Part shown: in pieces, positions 54,086-61,839 of the stretch
Position numbering within the stretch: position 1 is the first letter of the stretch
Layout: each line of letters opens with the position of its first letter
Source: Nonomuraea typhae
GTDB taxonomy: Bacteria; Actinomycetota; Actinomycetes; Streptosporangiales; Streptosporangiaceae
Assembly (NCBI RefSeq): GCF_009760925.1
Contig: NZ_VRLV01000003.1
Coordinates: 248,001 to 312,000 of the forward strand
Direction: 5' to 3'
Length of the DNA stretch: 64,000 nt
Translations under genes and position numbers: made by a program
Notes under the pieces: model-generated
What the model was told of the DNA's origin: nothing
What the model saw: the letters and a program-made list of their open reading frames with translations, nothing else
The model's database searches: none

Positions 54086-55243
54086 GTGAACCAGCCCATA
54101 CCTCCCAACGGACCCGCCCCGCAGAACCCGCCCGCACCGTCCGTCCCCTCCGATTACGCCCCTCCCATGAACAGTCCGCTCCCTCAGGAGGCGCCCCTCC
54201 ATCAGCAGCGCTCTGGCAGGCCGCGCCTGGAGAACCTCCCCCCGGACGCCGCCGAAGGCATCTGGGGACCGTCGTCCCCGCCGCCGGCCCCGCTCATCCT
54301 CAGCGAACTGCCTACGGCCACGGCGGGCAAGACCGCCATCCAGCCGGGACGTGCGCTGCTCTACTCCGACGACAGGGGCCAGGTCTTCCACCTCGCCAAG
54401 CCTCCCGGCCTGTTCGGCCGCCGCTACAGCTGGCGGTTCGAGGTGGACATGTCCGACCATTACCTCGCGCTGCACCTGGAGGTGGCCAGCCGGTCGAAGG
54501 CGGCGAAGTTCCGGCTGAGCATCGACGTGGGCTGGCGGGTCAGCGATCCGGTCAAGATCGTGACGTCCCGGATCTTCGACGGCAACGCGCTCGTGCAGTC
54601 CCGGATCCGCGAGGCGGTGGCGCCCATCTGCCGCGGGTTCGTCATCACTCAGGATGCCGATGTGGAGCAGAGGCTCATGGCCGAGTTCGGCGACGGCCAG
54701 GTGCAGAACTACCCGCAGGAGGGAATCTGCCTGTTCCGCTTCGCCGTTCAGGTCAGCCACGACCGACGGGCCTCCGGGTGGATGGCCGCCCAGGCCGAGG
54801 CCCATGTCGAGGGACAGCTCGAAGCCGAGGGCATCATGAGCCTGCGCAAGCAGATCACCTCCGAGGACGACCTGATCATGCTGCTGCTCCACCGCGCGCC
54901 CGATCGGGTGGGCGATGTCATCAGCGACATCCGCAAGCGCAAGGAGCTGAGCATGCAGGCGCGGATCGATCTGTTCGACAAGCTCGTGAGCAACGACTTG
55001 ATCCAAGAGGCCGAGATGGACACGATCCGCAAGCTGATCATCGAACCCATCGAGGGCATCGCCGGTGCCGCGCCGATCGGCGCGTTCGGCATCGAGCAGG
55101 TGGGCACGCGACCGGCCCGCGCCATCCAGCCGGCCAAGGCTGACGACGACGAAGACGTCCTGCCCTCCCAGATCGTCCCGGGCTCGGTGGACAACGTCAC
55201 CGGCTGGCACCCGGCGCCCTGGCAACGCGGCGGGGGAGAATAA
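54086..55243 (+). CDS. SPFH/band-7-like domain protein
   Basis: A 385-residue protein. The first 75 residues are Pro-rich and disordered. Residues 90-280 have a strand-helix pattern like SPFH/stomatin domains (YLALHLEVASRSKAAKF, IDVGWRVSDPVKIV, then a long region with VQSRIREAVAPICR). No membrane helix, so it would act as a membrane-surface scaffold, perhaps peripherally. GTG at 54086 follows AGGAGAAGGG. The downstream PP2C gene overlaps it (TAATG), so it may bring the phosphatase and kinase to a membrane patch. The domain call is by pattern only. Confidence 0.55.
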   Translation: MNQPIPPNGPAPQNPPAPSVPSDYAPPMNSPLPQEAPLHQQRSGRPRLENLPPDAAEGIWGPSSPPPAPLILSELPTATAGKTAIQPGRALLYSDDRGQVFHLAKPPGLFGRRYSWRFEVDMSDHYLALHLEVASRSKAAKFRLSIDVGWRVSDPVKIVTSRIFDGNALVQSRIREAVAPICRGFVITQDADVEQRLMAEFGDGQVQNYPQEGICLFRFAVQVSHDRRASGWMAAQAEAHVEGQLEAEGIMSLRKQITSEDDLIMLLLHRAPDRVGDVISDIRKRKELSMQARIDLFDKLVSNDLIQEAEMDTIRKLIIEPIEGIAGAAPIGAFGIEQVGTRPARAIQPAKADDDEDVLPSQIVPGSVDNVTGWHPAPWQRGGGE

Positions 55244-56097
55244 TGCCCTGGCCGTTCCGCAGGACCGCGGATCCCATGCCCGCCGGGCGGCCGCTGGCGG
55301 CCCAGCTGCCCTGGCGGCTACCGGACGAACCGGCCCTCGCCGGGATCGCCGCGGACGCGGTCAGCGTCGGCGACCTGACGGTCAGAGCCGTCTCACTCGT
55401 GGGGCCCGGGCACCGGTGCGAGGAGCCTGCCGTACCCAGGCAGGATGCCTACCGCCTGGGCAGAGACACGGCCAAACGGCATCTGATCGTGGCGCTCGCG
55501 GATGGCATGTCCGACAGCAAGCAGTCGCACCTCGGCGCCAACGTGGCGGTCACCGCCCTGGTCGCACGCATCAGGGCGGATCTGGATCGTGACGAGCCGC
55601 TGTCCGCCGCGGCCATCTTCCTGGACGCCGCCCGGAACATGGCCGGATGGGCCGCGCGGCAGGGGGTGACCGAGGATGACGTACGGGCGGCGGCGCTGGC
55701 GGCCGTCATCCCGGTGAGCCCGCCCCCGTCCGGGCAGCGGACGGCCCAGCTGATGTCGCTCGCCGACGTCGGAGGATGGCTCCGGCTCCCCGAAGGCTGG
55801 CGGCGGCTGATCGGCGACGAGAAGAACGAGCTCGACCCCGGCCGGCTGACCGAGTTCCTGCCCTTTCATCCAGAGGTGGCGGTGAGCACCACCGTCGACC
55901 TGGAGCCCCGCGCGGTCCTGGCGCTCACCACCGACGGTCTCGGAGACGCGCTGACCCCGGGCGACGCGCTGGCGCCCTGGCTCGCGAGCAGGTGGAAGGA
56001 GCCGCCCCACATCGTCGAGTTCCTCCGGGACGTGGGCTTCGAGTCGGCCGGAAGGCTCGACGACCGCACCGTGGTCGTCGTGTGGTGCGGGCCATGA
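55243..56097 (+). CDS. PP2C-family serine/threonine phosphatase
   Basis: A 284-residue PP2C-like domain with the metal-binding motifs RQDAYRLG, VALADGMSDS, LALTTDGLGDAL and LDDRTVVVVW in the family order. It presumably dephosphorylates proteins phosphorylated by the kinase encoded directly downstream, with which it shares an ATGA overlap. PP2C, kinase and vWA in a row is the TerY-P triad arrangement known from tellurium/stress and conflict operons. No membrane segment. Confidence 0.85.
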   Translation: MPWPFRRTADPMPAGRPLAAQLPWRLPDEPALAGIAADAVSVGDLTVRAVSLVGPGHRCEEPAVPRQDAYRLGRDTAKRHLIVALADGMSDSKQSHLGANVAVTALVARIRADLDRDEPLSAAAIFLDAARNMAGWAARQGVTEDDVRAAALAAVIPVSPPPSGQRTAQLMSLADVGGWLRLPEGWRRLIGDEKNELDPGRLTEFLPFHPEVAVSTTVDLEPRAVLALTTDGLGDALTPGDALAPWLASRWKEPPHIVEFLRDVGFESAGRLDDRTVVVVWCGP

Positions 56098-57155
56098 GGA
56101 CCTGGTCGGACAGCCCCTTCGAAGCGACAACCCCATTGCACGAGGTTGCGGCGCGCGGTGCGGTGATCGCCGCGGAGAACGGCGAATCCGAGGTCATCTA
56201 CGAGTGCGCCGACCACCCCGGCTGGCTGGTCAAGCTCTACCGGCCGGACCGGCGCGCGGAGAATGCCGACGTCCTGGCGCGGTTGATCGCCCTGCCTGCG
56301 CGGATGCCGGCGGCCGACCGGGCGCTGATCGACCGGAGCGTCTGCTGGCCGGTCACCCGGATCGTCGACGGTGCCAAGACGGTCGGCGTCGCGGTGGCCA
56401 AGGCGTCGCCCGAGTTCTACGTCCCGATGCGGATGATCTCCGGAGGGACGACGACGCAACCGCTCGAGATCGACCACCTCGTGCAGGCCGACCCGGAGTT
56501 CTACGCCCAGCGAGGCTGGGAGGTGCCCGGTCCGGCCGAGCGGCTGGCCGTCGCGCGCAATCTGGCCGCGGTGGGCGCCATGCTGGAGCGGTACGACGTC
56601 GTGTACGGCGACTGGTCGTACGCCAACGCCCTCTGGACACGGGGCAGCGGCCGGATCTTCGTCATCGACGTGGACGCGTGCGGCATATCGGAGCGCCCCT
56701 GGGTGGAATCCAAGGCGTGGGACGACCCGTGTGTCACGCCTGGAACCCGGCTCACCGTCCGCACGGACCGCTACAAGATGGCCGTACTGATCCTCCGCTG
56801 CCTGACGGGCGTGCGGGGGCCGGATCTCGCCGCCGCTTACGGCACGTTGCCGGCGACCGTACGCGATGGTCCGCTCGGAGACGCGCTGCGCAGGTCCTTG
56901 GGCGCCGCGGATCCGAATCTCCGGCCGCTCATCTCGGACCTGCTTGCCCTGCTGGACTCGGCGACGGCAAGCCGGCTCGCGCAGGGCCCCGCCGATGCCA
57001 GGCGGCTCGAGCCGCCCGGCGAGCGCCGTCCGCACAAGCGCCGCCCATCACCGCGCTTCTCAACGGCACGCCTGGTGACTCTGGTGATCGCCGTCTGCGT
57101 CACCGTCCTGATCCTGCTTGCCGGCGCCGGGCTCGTGGCGTCCCTGTTCTCCTGA
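56094..57155 (+). CDS. Membrane-anchored protein kinase of the TerY-P type
   Basis: A 353-residue kinase-like protein. K47 in WLVKLYRP is a candidate ATP lysine; the catalytic loop VYGDWSYANAL has D173 and N178 at the kinase spacing; IDVDACG (D192/D194) stands at the DFG position. It lacks a His in HRD (YGD instead), which is common in this group. After a basic linker, one C-terminal membrane helix (TLVIAVCVTVLILLAGAGL) anchors it. Unlike the pseudokinase at 46837, its catalytic residues are present. It lies between PP2C and vWA genes, so it is likely the writer of that phosphorylation switch. Confidence 0.8.
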   Translation: MRTWSDSPFEATTPLHEVAARGAVIAAENGESEVIYECADHPGWLVKLYRPDRRAENADVLARLIALPARMPAADRALIDRSVCWPVTRIVDGAKTVGVAVAKASPEFYVPMRMISGGTTTQPLEIDHLVQADPEFYAQRGWEVPGPAERLAVARNLAAVGAMLERYDVVYGDWSYANALWTRGSGRIFVIDVDACGISERPWVESKAWDDPCVTPGTRLTVRTDRYKMAVLILRCLTGVRGPDLAAAYGTLPATVRDGPLGDALRRSLGAADPNLRPLISDLLALLDSATASRLAQGPADARRLEPPGERRPHKRRPSPRFSTARLVTLVIAVCVTVLILLAGAGLVASLFS

Positions 57156-57169
57156 GATGTGGAGCCATC

Positions 57170-57853
57170 GTGAACAACCCGAGCAGCGAGCCCGCCCAGG
57201 GCTTGCCCACTTATCTGGTGCTCGACGTGTCCAAGTCCATGAAGCCCCATGAAGCGCTGCTCAACCGGACGCTCGAGGACATCGTCAACACGCTCTACTC
57301 CAGCCCGAGGATCTCCGAGTTCGTCCATCTGTCGATCCTCACCTTCAGCACCAGGCCGCACGTGGTGCTCGCGATGACGGAGATCGCCAGGCTCACCGGC
57401 CTGCCAACCGTGGAGTGCCGCGGCTCCACGTACTTCGGGCCGCTGTTCGAGGCTCTGCGCGATCGCATCGAGCTCGATCTGCCCAGGCTGACCGCTCAGG
57501 GAGTACGCCCCCTGCGCCCGGTCGTCTTCCTCCTGACCGATGGCGCTCCCGCCGACGATCCGCAGGAGAGATGGACCGAGCCCTTCGAGGCGTTGACCGA
57601 CGTGACGTGGCGTCCGCATCCTCACGTCATCACCTACGGTTTCGGCGACGCGGTGGAGGCCGTCCTCAAACGCATGGCCACCGTCGCCGCGTACATCGCC
57701 GACCCGTGCGCGGGAACCGATACGGAGGCCATCACGGCCGCGCTGCACAACATGCTCAACTCTTTGGTGGCCACGGCCACCGCTCACGCGCTCCAGATTC
57801 CGGAGCGCGTGAGCGGCTACCGGACGCTTCCTCTCGAACATGTCGAGTTCTGA
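57170..57853 (+). CDS. Cytosolic vWA protein, TerY-like
   Basis: A 227-residue single-domain vWA protein with a complete MIDAS: D19-V-S21-K-S23 (LVLDVSKSM), Thr in CRGSTYFG and FLLTDGAP. No signal peptide or membrane helix, so it works in the cytosol as a metal-dependent adaptor, as TerY does. With the preceding PP2C and kinase it completes the triad; phosphorylation by that kinase is plausible. GTG start; the next gene starts 34 nt after its stop. Confidence 0.85.
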   Translation: MNNPSSEPAQGLPTYLVLDVSKSMKPHEALLNRTLEDIVNTLYSSPRISEFVHLSILTFSTRPHVVLAMTEIARLTGLPTVECRGSTYFGPLFEALRDRIELDLPRLTAQGVRPLRPVVFLLTDGAPADDPQERWTEPFEALTDVTWRPHPHVITYGFGDAVEAVLKRMATVAAYIADPCAGTDTEAITAALHNMLNSLVATATAHALQIPERVSGYRTLPLEHVEF

Positions 57854-57887
57854 CGGCCCCGCGACCTCGACCGGAACGGAGGGATCC

Positions 57888-59189
57888 GTGGACGGCTTGT
57901 GCGTAGCCATCGACGTCGACGATTGCAGCCACGGCCGGACCGCCGAACGAGTCCGGCTCCAGGCGACTCTGGCCAGGTCGTTGGAGTCCGTCTTGCTGCG
58001 GAACGCGACGCACCACAGCTTCCTCGGCCATGGAACGTACCTGATACTCCCGGGCGACACGCGGTTCCTGAACGCCGTTCCGGGCCTGATCCGGGAGATC
58101 CAGCTCTCTCTCGAGAAGACGAACTCCGCGGTTGACGGTCAGTCCCGGGTACGGCTCCGCCTCGCGCTGGCCAGAGGGCTGGTCATGCCGCCGGGGATCA
58201 TGGGCAACGCCGTAGCCGAGTGCCTGCGTCTGCTGGACAGCGAGCCCGTCCGGGCCGCGTCGGGCGCGGGATCGGGGATCGGCCTGACGGTCGTCGCCTC
58301 GAACTCCTTCTATCAGAACGTGGTGGCGCTGGGAATCCCGGACAACCGCCCCGAGGACTACCGCCGGATCCGTCTCGGCCGTGGTCTGCCTTCGGTCGCC
58401 TGGCTCTACGCACCGGACCGGACCGGCGCGCACGGGGCAGAGCCGGACGGCATCCGGCCAGGTGATGCCTGCGCCGGTGCGCGAGCCGAGGAAATGGCGG
58501 CGCGTGCGGGCCGCCTCCTGGAAAACGGCGACTACCGGCAGGCGATCCACGACCTGGAGGAGGCGTTGCGGCTCCTGCCCGGACTGAACGGGCCGGACGC
58601 CGAGGAGCCGCTCCTGCGGCTGGGCGACTGCCACCACCGGCTCGGCGATCTCGAAGCCGCGGCCCAGGCATGGTCGTTCCTGCTGAACCACAGGCCCCTG
58701 TGCGCGGCCGTCTGCCAGCGGCTGGGACGCCTGGAGCTCGAACGCGGGCGTATCGATCTGGCATTGGTCTATCTCACCGAGGGGCTGCGCATCACCCAGA
58801 CCCGCCCGGATAGGTCCCGTGAGGCGAGCCGCCTGGCTTGGGCGCTTCTGCTGGACGTGTCGCGGGCGCGGAGCGTGCTGGGAGATCGCACGCTGGCCGA
58901 CGCGTTCCTCAACGAGGCCGCGGAGGCCGATCCGCTGAGTCCGCTCCCCCTGATGTCGCTGGCCTTCCGTGCGGCCCGCCGTAGCGACGTGCAGTCGACC
59001 CGGCGGCTTCTGGGCACGGCCCTGATCCGGATTTCCGGTGCGGACAGAAAGGACTTCCTTCGCGAAATTTCTGCAGGTGCCGCGTCGTGGGAAGGCGGCG
59101 ACGTCATAATCAGGGTGCTCGAAGAGAGTGGCCTGGACCCGGTGACATCGCACTGGGCGGCGAACTCCCCGCGCCCTCCGCCGACCTGA
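57888..59189 (+). CDS. Cyclase-homology domain plus TPR-like helices (degenerate active site)
   Basis: About 433 residues. The N-terminal 190 residues match a class III cyclase fold: AIDVDDCS with D9 at the first metal site, then FLGHGTYLIL where GDG is expected (second metal Asp replaced by His), RLRLALARG, and ECLRLLDS. The C-terminal 220 residues are TPR-like helices. One metal ligand is lost, so it is unlikely to be catalytic alone. The GTG at 57888 follows GGAGGGA; an ATG at 57840 inside the vWA gene is a less likely start. Architecture matches the third cyclase-homology protein at 59992, a paralogue that keeps both aspartates. Confidence 0.7.
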   Translation: MDGLCVAIDVDDCSHGRTAERVRLQATLARSLESVLLRNATHHSFLGHGTYLILPGDTRFLNAVPGLIREIQLSLEKTNSAVDGQSRVRLRLALARGLVMPPGIMGNAVAECLRLLDSEPVRAASGAGSGIGLTVVASNSFYQNVVALGIPDNRPEDYRRIRLGRGLPSVAWLYAPDRTGAHGAEPDGIRPGDACAGARAEEMAARAGRLLENGDYRQAIHDLEEALRLLPGLNGPDAEEPLLRLGDCHHRLGDLEAAAQAWSFLLNHRPLCAAVCQRLGRLELERGRIDLALVYLTEGLRITQTRPDRSREASRLAWALLLDVSRARSVLGDRTLADAFLNEAAEADPLSPLPLMSLAFRAARRSDVQSTRRLLGTALIRISGADRKDFLREISAGAASWEGGDVIIRVLEESGLDPVTSHWAANSPRPPPT

Positions 59190-59206
59190 TCCGAGAGGAG
59201 CTGCGC

Positions 59207-59914
59207 ATGCCTCCTGACCTGTGGCCCCAAGACTCGTTCCTAGGCGCGCTCGACGAGCCGACCCGCAACGCGCTGCTCCGTCTCGGCCGGGTCAAGACCT
59301 ACCAGCCCGGGGAGACCGTGGTCCATCAGGGCGACGCGGGAGCGGTGGTCTTCCTGCTTCTCACCGGCAGAGTCAACGTGAGCACCACGGTGGAGAACGG
59401 CTCGGAGACGCTGCTGGCCATCCGTCATCCCGGTGACATCCTCGGCGAGATGGCCGTGTTCGGCAACATGCCGCGCACGGCCACGGTGACCGTACGCGTG
59501 CCGGCCACGACCCTGGTGGTGAGCGGCGAGGTGTTCAAGCGATTCGCCGGCACCCACCCCGGTGCGGCGGTGACGCTCGCCGCCAACATCGCCGAGCGGC
59601 TCAGGCAGGCCAACATGTTCCGCGCCGACGCGGCCGGCTATGAGGTGGACCAGAGGCTCGCCCGTGCTGTTCTGTACCAGGTTCAGCGATTCGCCACGAC
59701 CATCGACGGGCACTGGGCCGCCGATCTCCGTCAGGCGGAGCTGGCCATGCTCATCGGCGCCAAGGAAGGGACCGTGCAAAAGGCCATCGCCCATATGAAG
59801 GAGCTGATGATCAGCCGACGAGGCCGGGTGGTCATCCTGGACGTGGCCGGGCTGGCCCGGCTCGCCGACATGAGCCCGCCCGGCCATCTCCTCGGCGACC
59901 CGTCGTCCGGATGA
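59207..59914 (+). CDS. CRP/FNR-family cyclic-nucleotide-binding regulator
   Basis: A 235-residue protein with an N-terminal cNMP-binding domain whose phosphate-binding cassette is intact (GEMAVFGNMPRTATV, Arg contacting the cyclic phosphate in the family) and a C-terminal winged helix (LRQAELAMLIGAKEGTVQKAIAHMKEL). GAGAGGA precedes the ATG. It sits between two cyclase-homology genes, a natural arrangement for a local cyclic-nucleotide sensor. It may bind the repeated GACGTCAT sites in the following gap and control the last gene. Confidence 0.88.
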   Translation: MPPDLWPQDSFLGALDEPTRNALLRLGRVKTYQPGETVVHQGDAGAVVFLLLTGRVNVSTTVENGSETLLAIRHPGDILGEMAVFGNMPRTATVTVRVPATTLVVSGEVFKRFAGTHPGAAVTLAANIAERLRQANMFRADAAGYEVDQRLARAVLYQVQRFATTIDGHWAADLRQAELAMLIGAKEGTVQKAIAHMKELMISRRGRVVILDVAGLARLADMSPPGHLLGDPSSG

Positions 59915-59923
59915 GGCTCACCG

Positions 59924-59961
59924 GACGTCATCACTTCCGGGCTTGCGCACGGTGACGTCAT
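59924..59961. promoter_or_regulatory. Paired GACGTCAT sites between CRP and cyclase genes
   Basis: GACGTCAT occurs at 59924-59931 and again at 59954-59961, exactly 30 bp (about three turns) apart; the second is within the palindrome TGACGTCA. They lie in the 77-bp gap following the CRP gene and before the last cyclase gene. Candidate CRP operators. Confidence 0.4.
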
Positions 59962-59991
59962 TCTTCACGAGCGCGGTAGAAGGGAAGCCCC

Positions 59992-61080
59992 ATGTCACCA
60001 TCTCGGCGAGTGCTCTGCGGAGCCATCGACATCAAAGGCTGGAGCGGGCGGCCGGTGCCTGAGCAGATCCGGGCGCAGCGAAGCCTGGTCACGGTTGTGC
60101 ACGCGGCCTGCCGGGCCGCCGGGCTGCCCGAGGAGATCGTGCAGAGCAGCGGTGACGGTGTCCTGATCATGCCGCCGAGCGACATCGACGAGACCGCGGT
60201 GATCCCGGACCTGGTGCGCGGGCTGACCACCGCGCTGCGGCAGGAGAATCGCCTGCTCAGCGAGGCCGCGCGGATCCGGCTCCGGCTGGCGCTGACCAAC
60301 GGGGTCATCGCCGCCGGGCCGACGGGGTTCAGCGGTCCCGCGATCATCGAGTGCTTCCGCCTGCTCGACAGCCCCGTCGTCAAGGCGGTCCTGGTGGATT
60401 TCCCGGCGGCTGAGCTGGCCATGGTCGTGTCCGACCACCTGTATCAGGACGTGATTCGGCATGGCTTCCGGGATCTGGACGCCGACGACTTCTGGAAGGT
60501 GCGCAGCACCATCCAGGACCGGGGCTTCTCCGCCACGGCGTGGGTATGGGTCTCCAACCGCACGGGTGGCGAGCCGGCGCCGTCCACGGACCAGGCGGAG
60601 GGCGGCGGCGAGGTCGCCGAGGCACGCTCACTGGCCGATCAGGGACGTTTCCGGGATGCAGTCCGCACGCTCGACGGAGTGACCCCGTCCGGCGTGACCG
60701 AGCGGATGGCCCTGCTGGACGTCAGAGCCGACTGCCTGATCGCGCTGGGAGATCTGGAGGACGCGATCAGAGACCTCGAGGAACTGCTGCGGATCGGGCC
60801 GGGCGCCCCGCCCTCCGCCTTGTTCCGGCTGGGCCGCAGCCAGCTGGGCCTCGGCGACACTCAGGCGGCGCGGCAGACCTTCAAGAAGCTGATCGACCAC
60901 ACCCCGCGAGAGCCCCGGGCCTATCTGGAGCTCGGTCGCCTGGAGCGGCTGGCGGGGCGGAACGCCGCCGCCAAGGACTATCTCGCGACGGGAGCCGAAC
61001 TCCTGGACGACGGCGGGCTTCTGGCGACTCTGACCAGGGAACTCCTGGAGCTTCCCCTGCCTGGCACCGCCAGCCCATAA
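59992..61080 (+). CDS. Nucleotidyl cyclase-homology domain plus TPR-like helices, metal aspartates kept
   Basis: A 362-residue protein. The N-terminal cyclase-like domain keeps both metal-binding aspartates of class III cyclases: D13 in AIDIKGWS and D55 in SSGDGVLIM. RLRLALTNG and ECFRLLDS follow, with the terminal Arg kept but no Asn at the NxxxR position. The C-terminal half holds TPR-like repeats (DCLIALGDLEDAIRDLEELLRI, then RLGRSQLGLGDTQAARQTF). It is the best candidate for a real cyclase in the island, maybe with its degenerate paralogue at 57888 supplying missing residues. Product nucleotide unknown. GAAGGGA precedes the ATG. The PycTM-like effector gene faces it 25 bp away. Confidence 0.72.
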   Translation: MSPSRRVLCGAIDIKGWSGRPVPEQIRAQRSLVTVVHAACRAAGLPEEIVQSSGDGVLIMPPSDIDETAVIPDLVRGLTTALRQENRLLSEAARIRLRLALTNGVIAAGPTGFSGPAIIECFRLLDSPVVKAVLVDFPAAELAMVVSDHLYQDVIRHGFRDLDADDFWKVRSTIQDRGFSATAWVWVSNRTGGEPAPSTDQAEGGGEVAEARSLADQGRFRDAVRTLDGVTPSGVTERMALLDVRADCLIALGDLEDAIRDLEELLRIGPGAPPSALFRLGRSQLGLGDTQAARQTFKKLIDHTPREPRAYLELGRLERLAGRNAAAKDYLATGAELLDDGGLLATLTRELLELPLPGTASP

Positions 61081-61105
61081 TGCCTGGAGATCGGGTCGGC
61101 GAGCG

Positions 61106-61657
61106 TCAGAGGTGCTGGACCACCGCGACGATCGCCGTGACCGCGAGCCCTCCCAGTGCCGCCAGGAGCGCGATGAGCGCCAGGGTCGCCCAGCGGTACT
61201 TCTGACGGGCCACCCTGGCGTTGGCCCACACCTGGTGGGCGATGGCCGAGACGAGGGCGTCGGGTTGCGTCACCAACGCACTGAGCTCACCCATGTAGAC
61301 GTCGGACCGGATGCCGAAGCGCGTGGCGACGTGGTGGAAGTGCAGGAGGTTGGTCGGCTCGCTGCGAACCCGGGGAATCAGGGCCAGTCCTGCGGCGGAG
61401 GCGGCGACGATGACGAACAGGACGCAGAACCCTGCCGTCGTCCCGAACAGCACGCTCGCGCGCGGAACGCTCCTGATGAGCGAGTAGAGGACGCCGCCGA
61501 CCGCCCCGGCTGAGGCCAACGTGAGGCCCGCCTTCATCTCCGCGTGCTTGACCAGATCGAGCACGAGCGTGAGCGCCTTCCAGGCGTCCTCGGCCCCCGG
61601 CTCGGTGGGCAGCGAGGCGGGGGGCGGGCTCTTCGCCGGGCCGCGCTTGTTCCGCAT
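61106..61657 (-). CDS. PycTM-like transmembrane effector (Pycsar type)
   Basis: A 183-residue protein with the Pycsar-effector transmembrane pattern: an N-terminal helix of the type LDLVKHAEMKAGLTLASAGAV, two or three hydrophobic helices (SVLFGTTAGFCVLFVIVAAS; WATLALIALLAALGGLAVTAI) and a region of cytosolic helices between them. In Pycsar defence, PycTM proteins are triggered by cyclic pyrimidine nucleotides and damage the membrane. It lies tail-to-tail with the cyclase-homology gene at 59992. ATG at 61657 overlaps the stop of the small upstream gene (TGATG); a GTG 3 nt earlier is possible. This makes a cyclic-nucleotide output plausible; not proven. Confidence 0.72.
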   Translation of the reverse strand: MRNKRGPAKSPPPASLPTEPGAEDAWKALTLVLDLVKHAEMKAGLTLASAGAVGGVLYSLIRSVPRASVLFGTTAGFCVLFVIVAASAAGLALIPRVRSEPTNLLHFHHVATRFGIRSDVYMGELSALVTQPDALVSAIAHQVWANARVARQKYRWATLALIALLAALGGLAVTAIVAVVQHL

Positions 61658-61839
61658 CACTTCGCCACCCGGGCATCCGCCGCCAGAGCTCCGATGGGGT
61701 TCACGCCATCCTGGGATAATTCATCCCACCAGTGATCATCCTCAATACGGTAATAGATCGCATTATCGAGCTTTCCATCGAAAAATAGCGCTGTATACCC
61801 ATTAATCCGACTTCGCGGCGTCACGCTGGGGAATCCCAT
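61657..61839 (-). CDS. 60-aa ORF coupled to the PycTM-like gene
   Basis: A 60-residue ORF (MGFPSVTPRSRINGYTAL..., later RIEDDHWWDELSQDG) whose TGA overlaps the ATG of the PycTM-like gene, so the two are probably translated together. Its DNA (61721-61800) is visibly more AT-rich than its neighbours, a sign of different origin. An ATG at 61857 would add six residues. It overlaps the end of grpB by 19 nt. It could be an immunity, sensor or leader peptide; no family is recognised. Confidence 0.45.
   Translation of the reverse strand: MGFPSVTPRSRINGYTALFFDGKLDNAIYYRIEDDHWWDELSQDGVNPIGALAADARVAK

Noticed and set aside
39185..61839. Tellurite resistance operon
   Set aside because: The PP2C-kinase-vWA triad is there, but no terD/terB/terC-like gene was found, so only the signalling triad is claimed.
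39185..61839. Prophage or integrative element
   Set aside because: No integrase, transposase, phage structural gene or tRNA attachment site seen; only the AT-rich leader hints at insertion.
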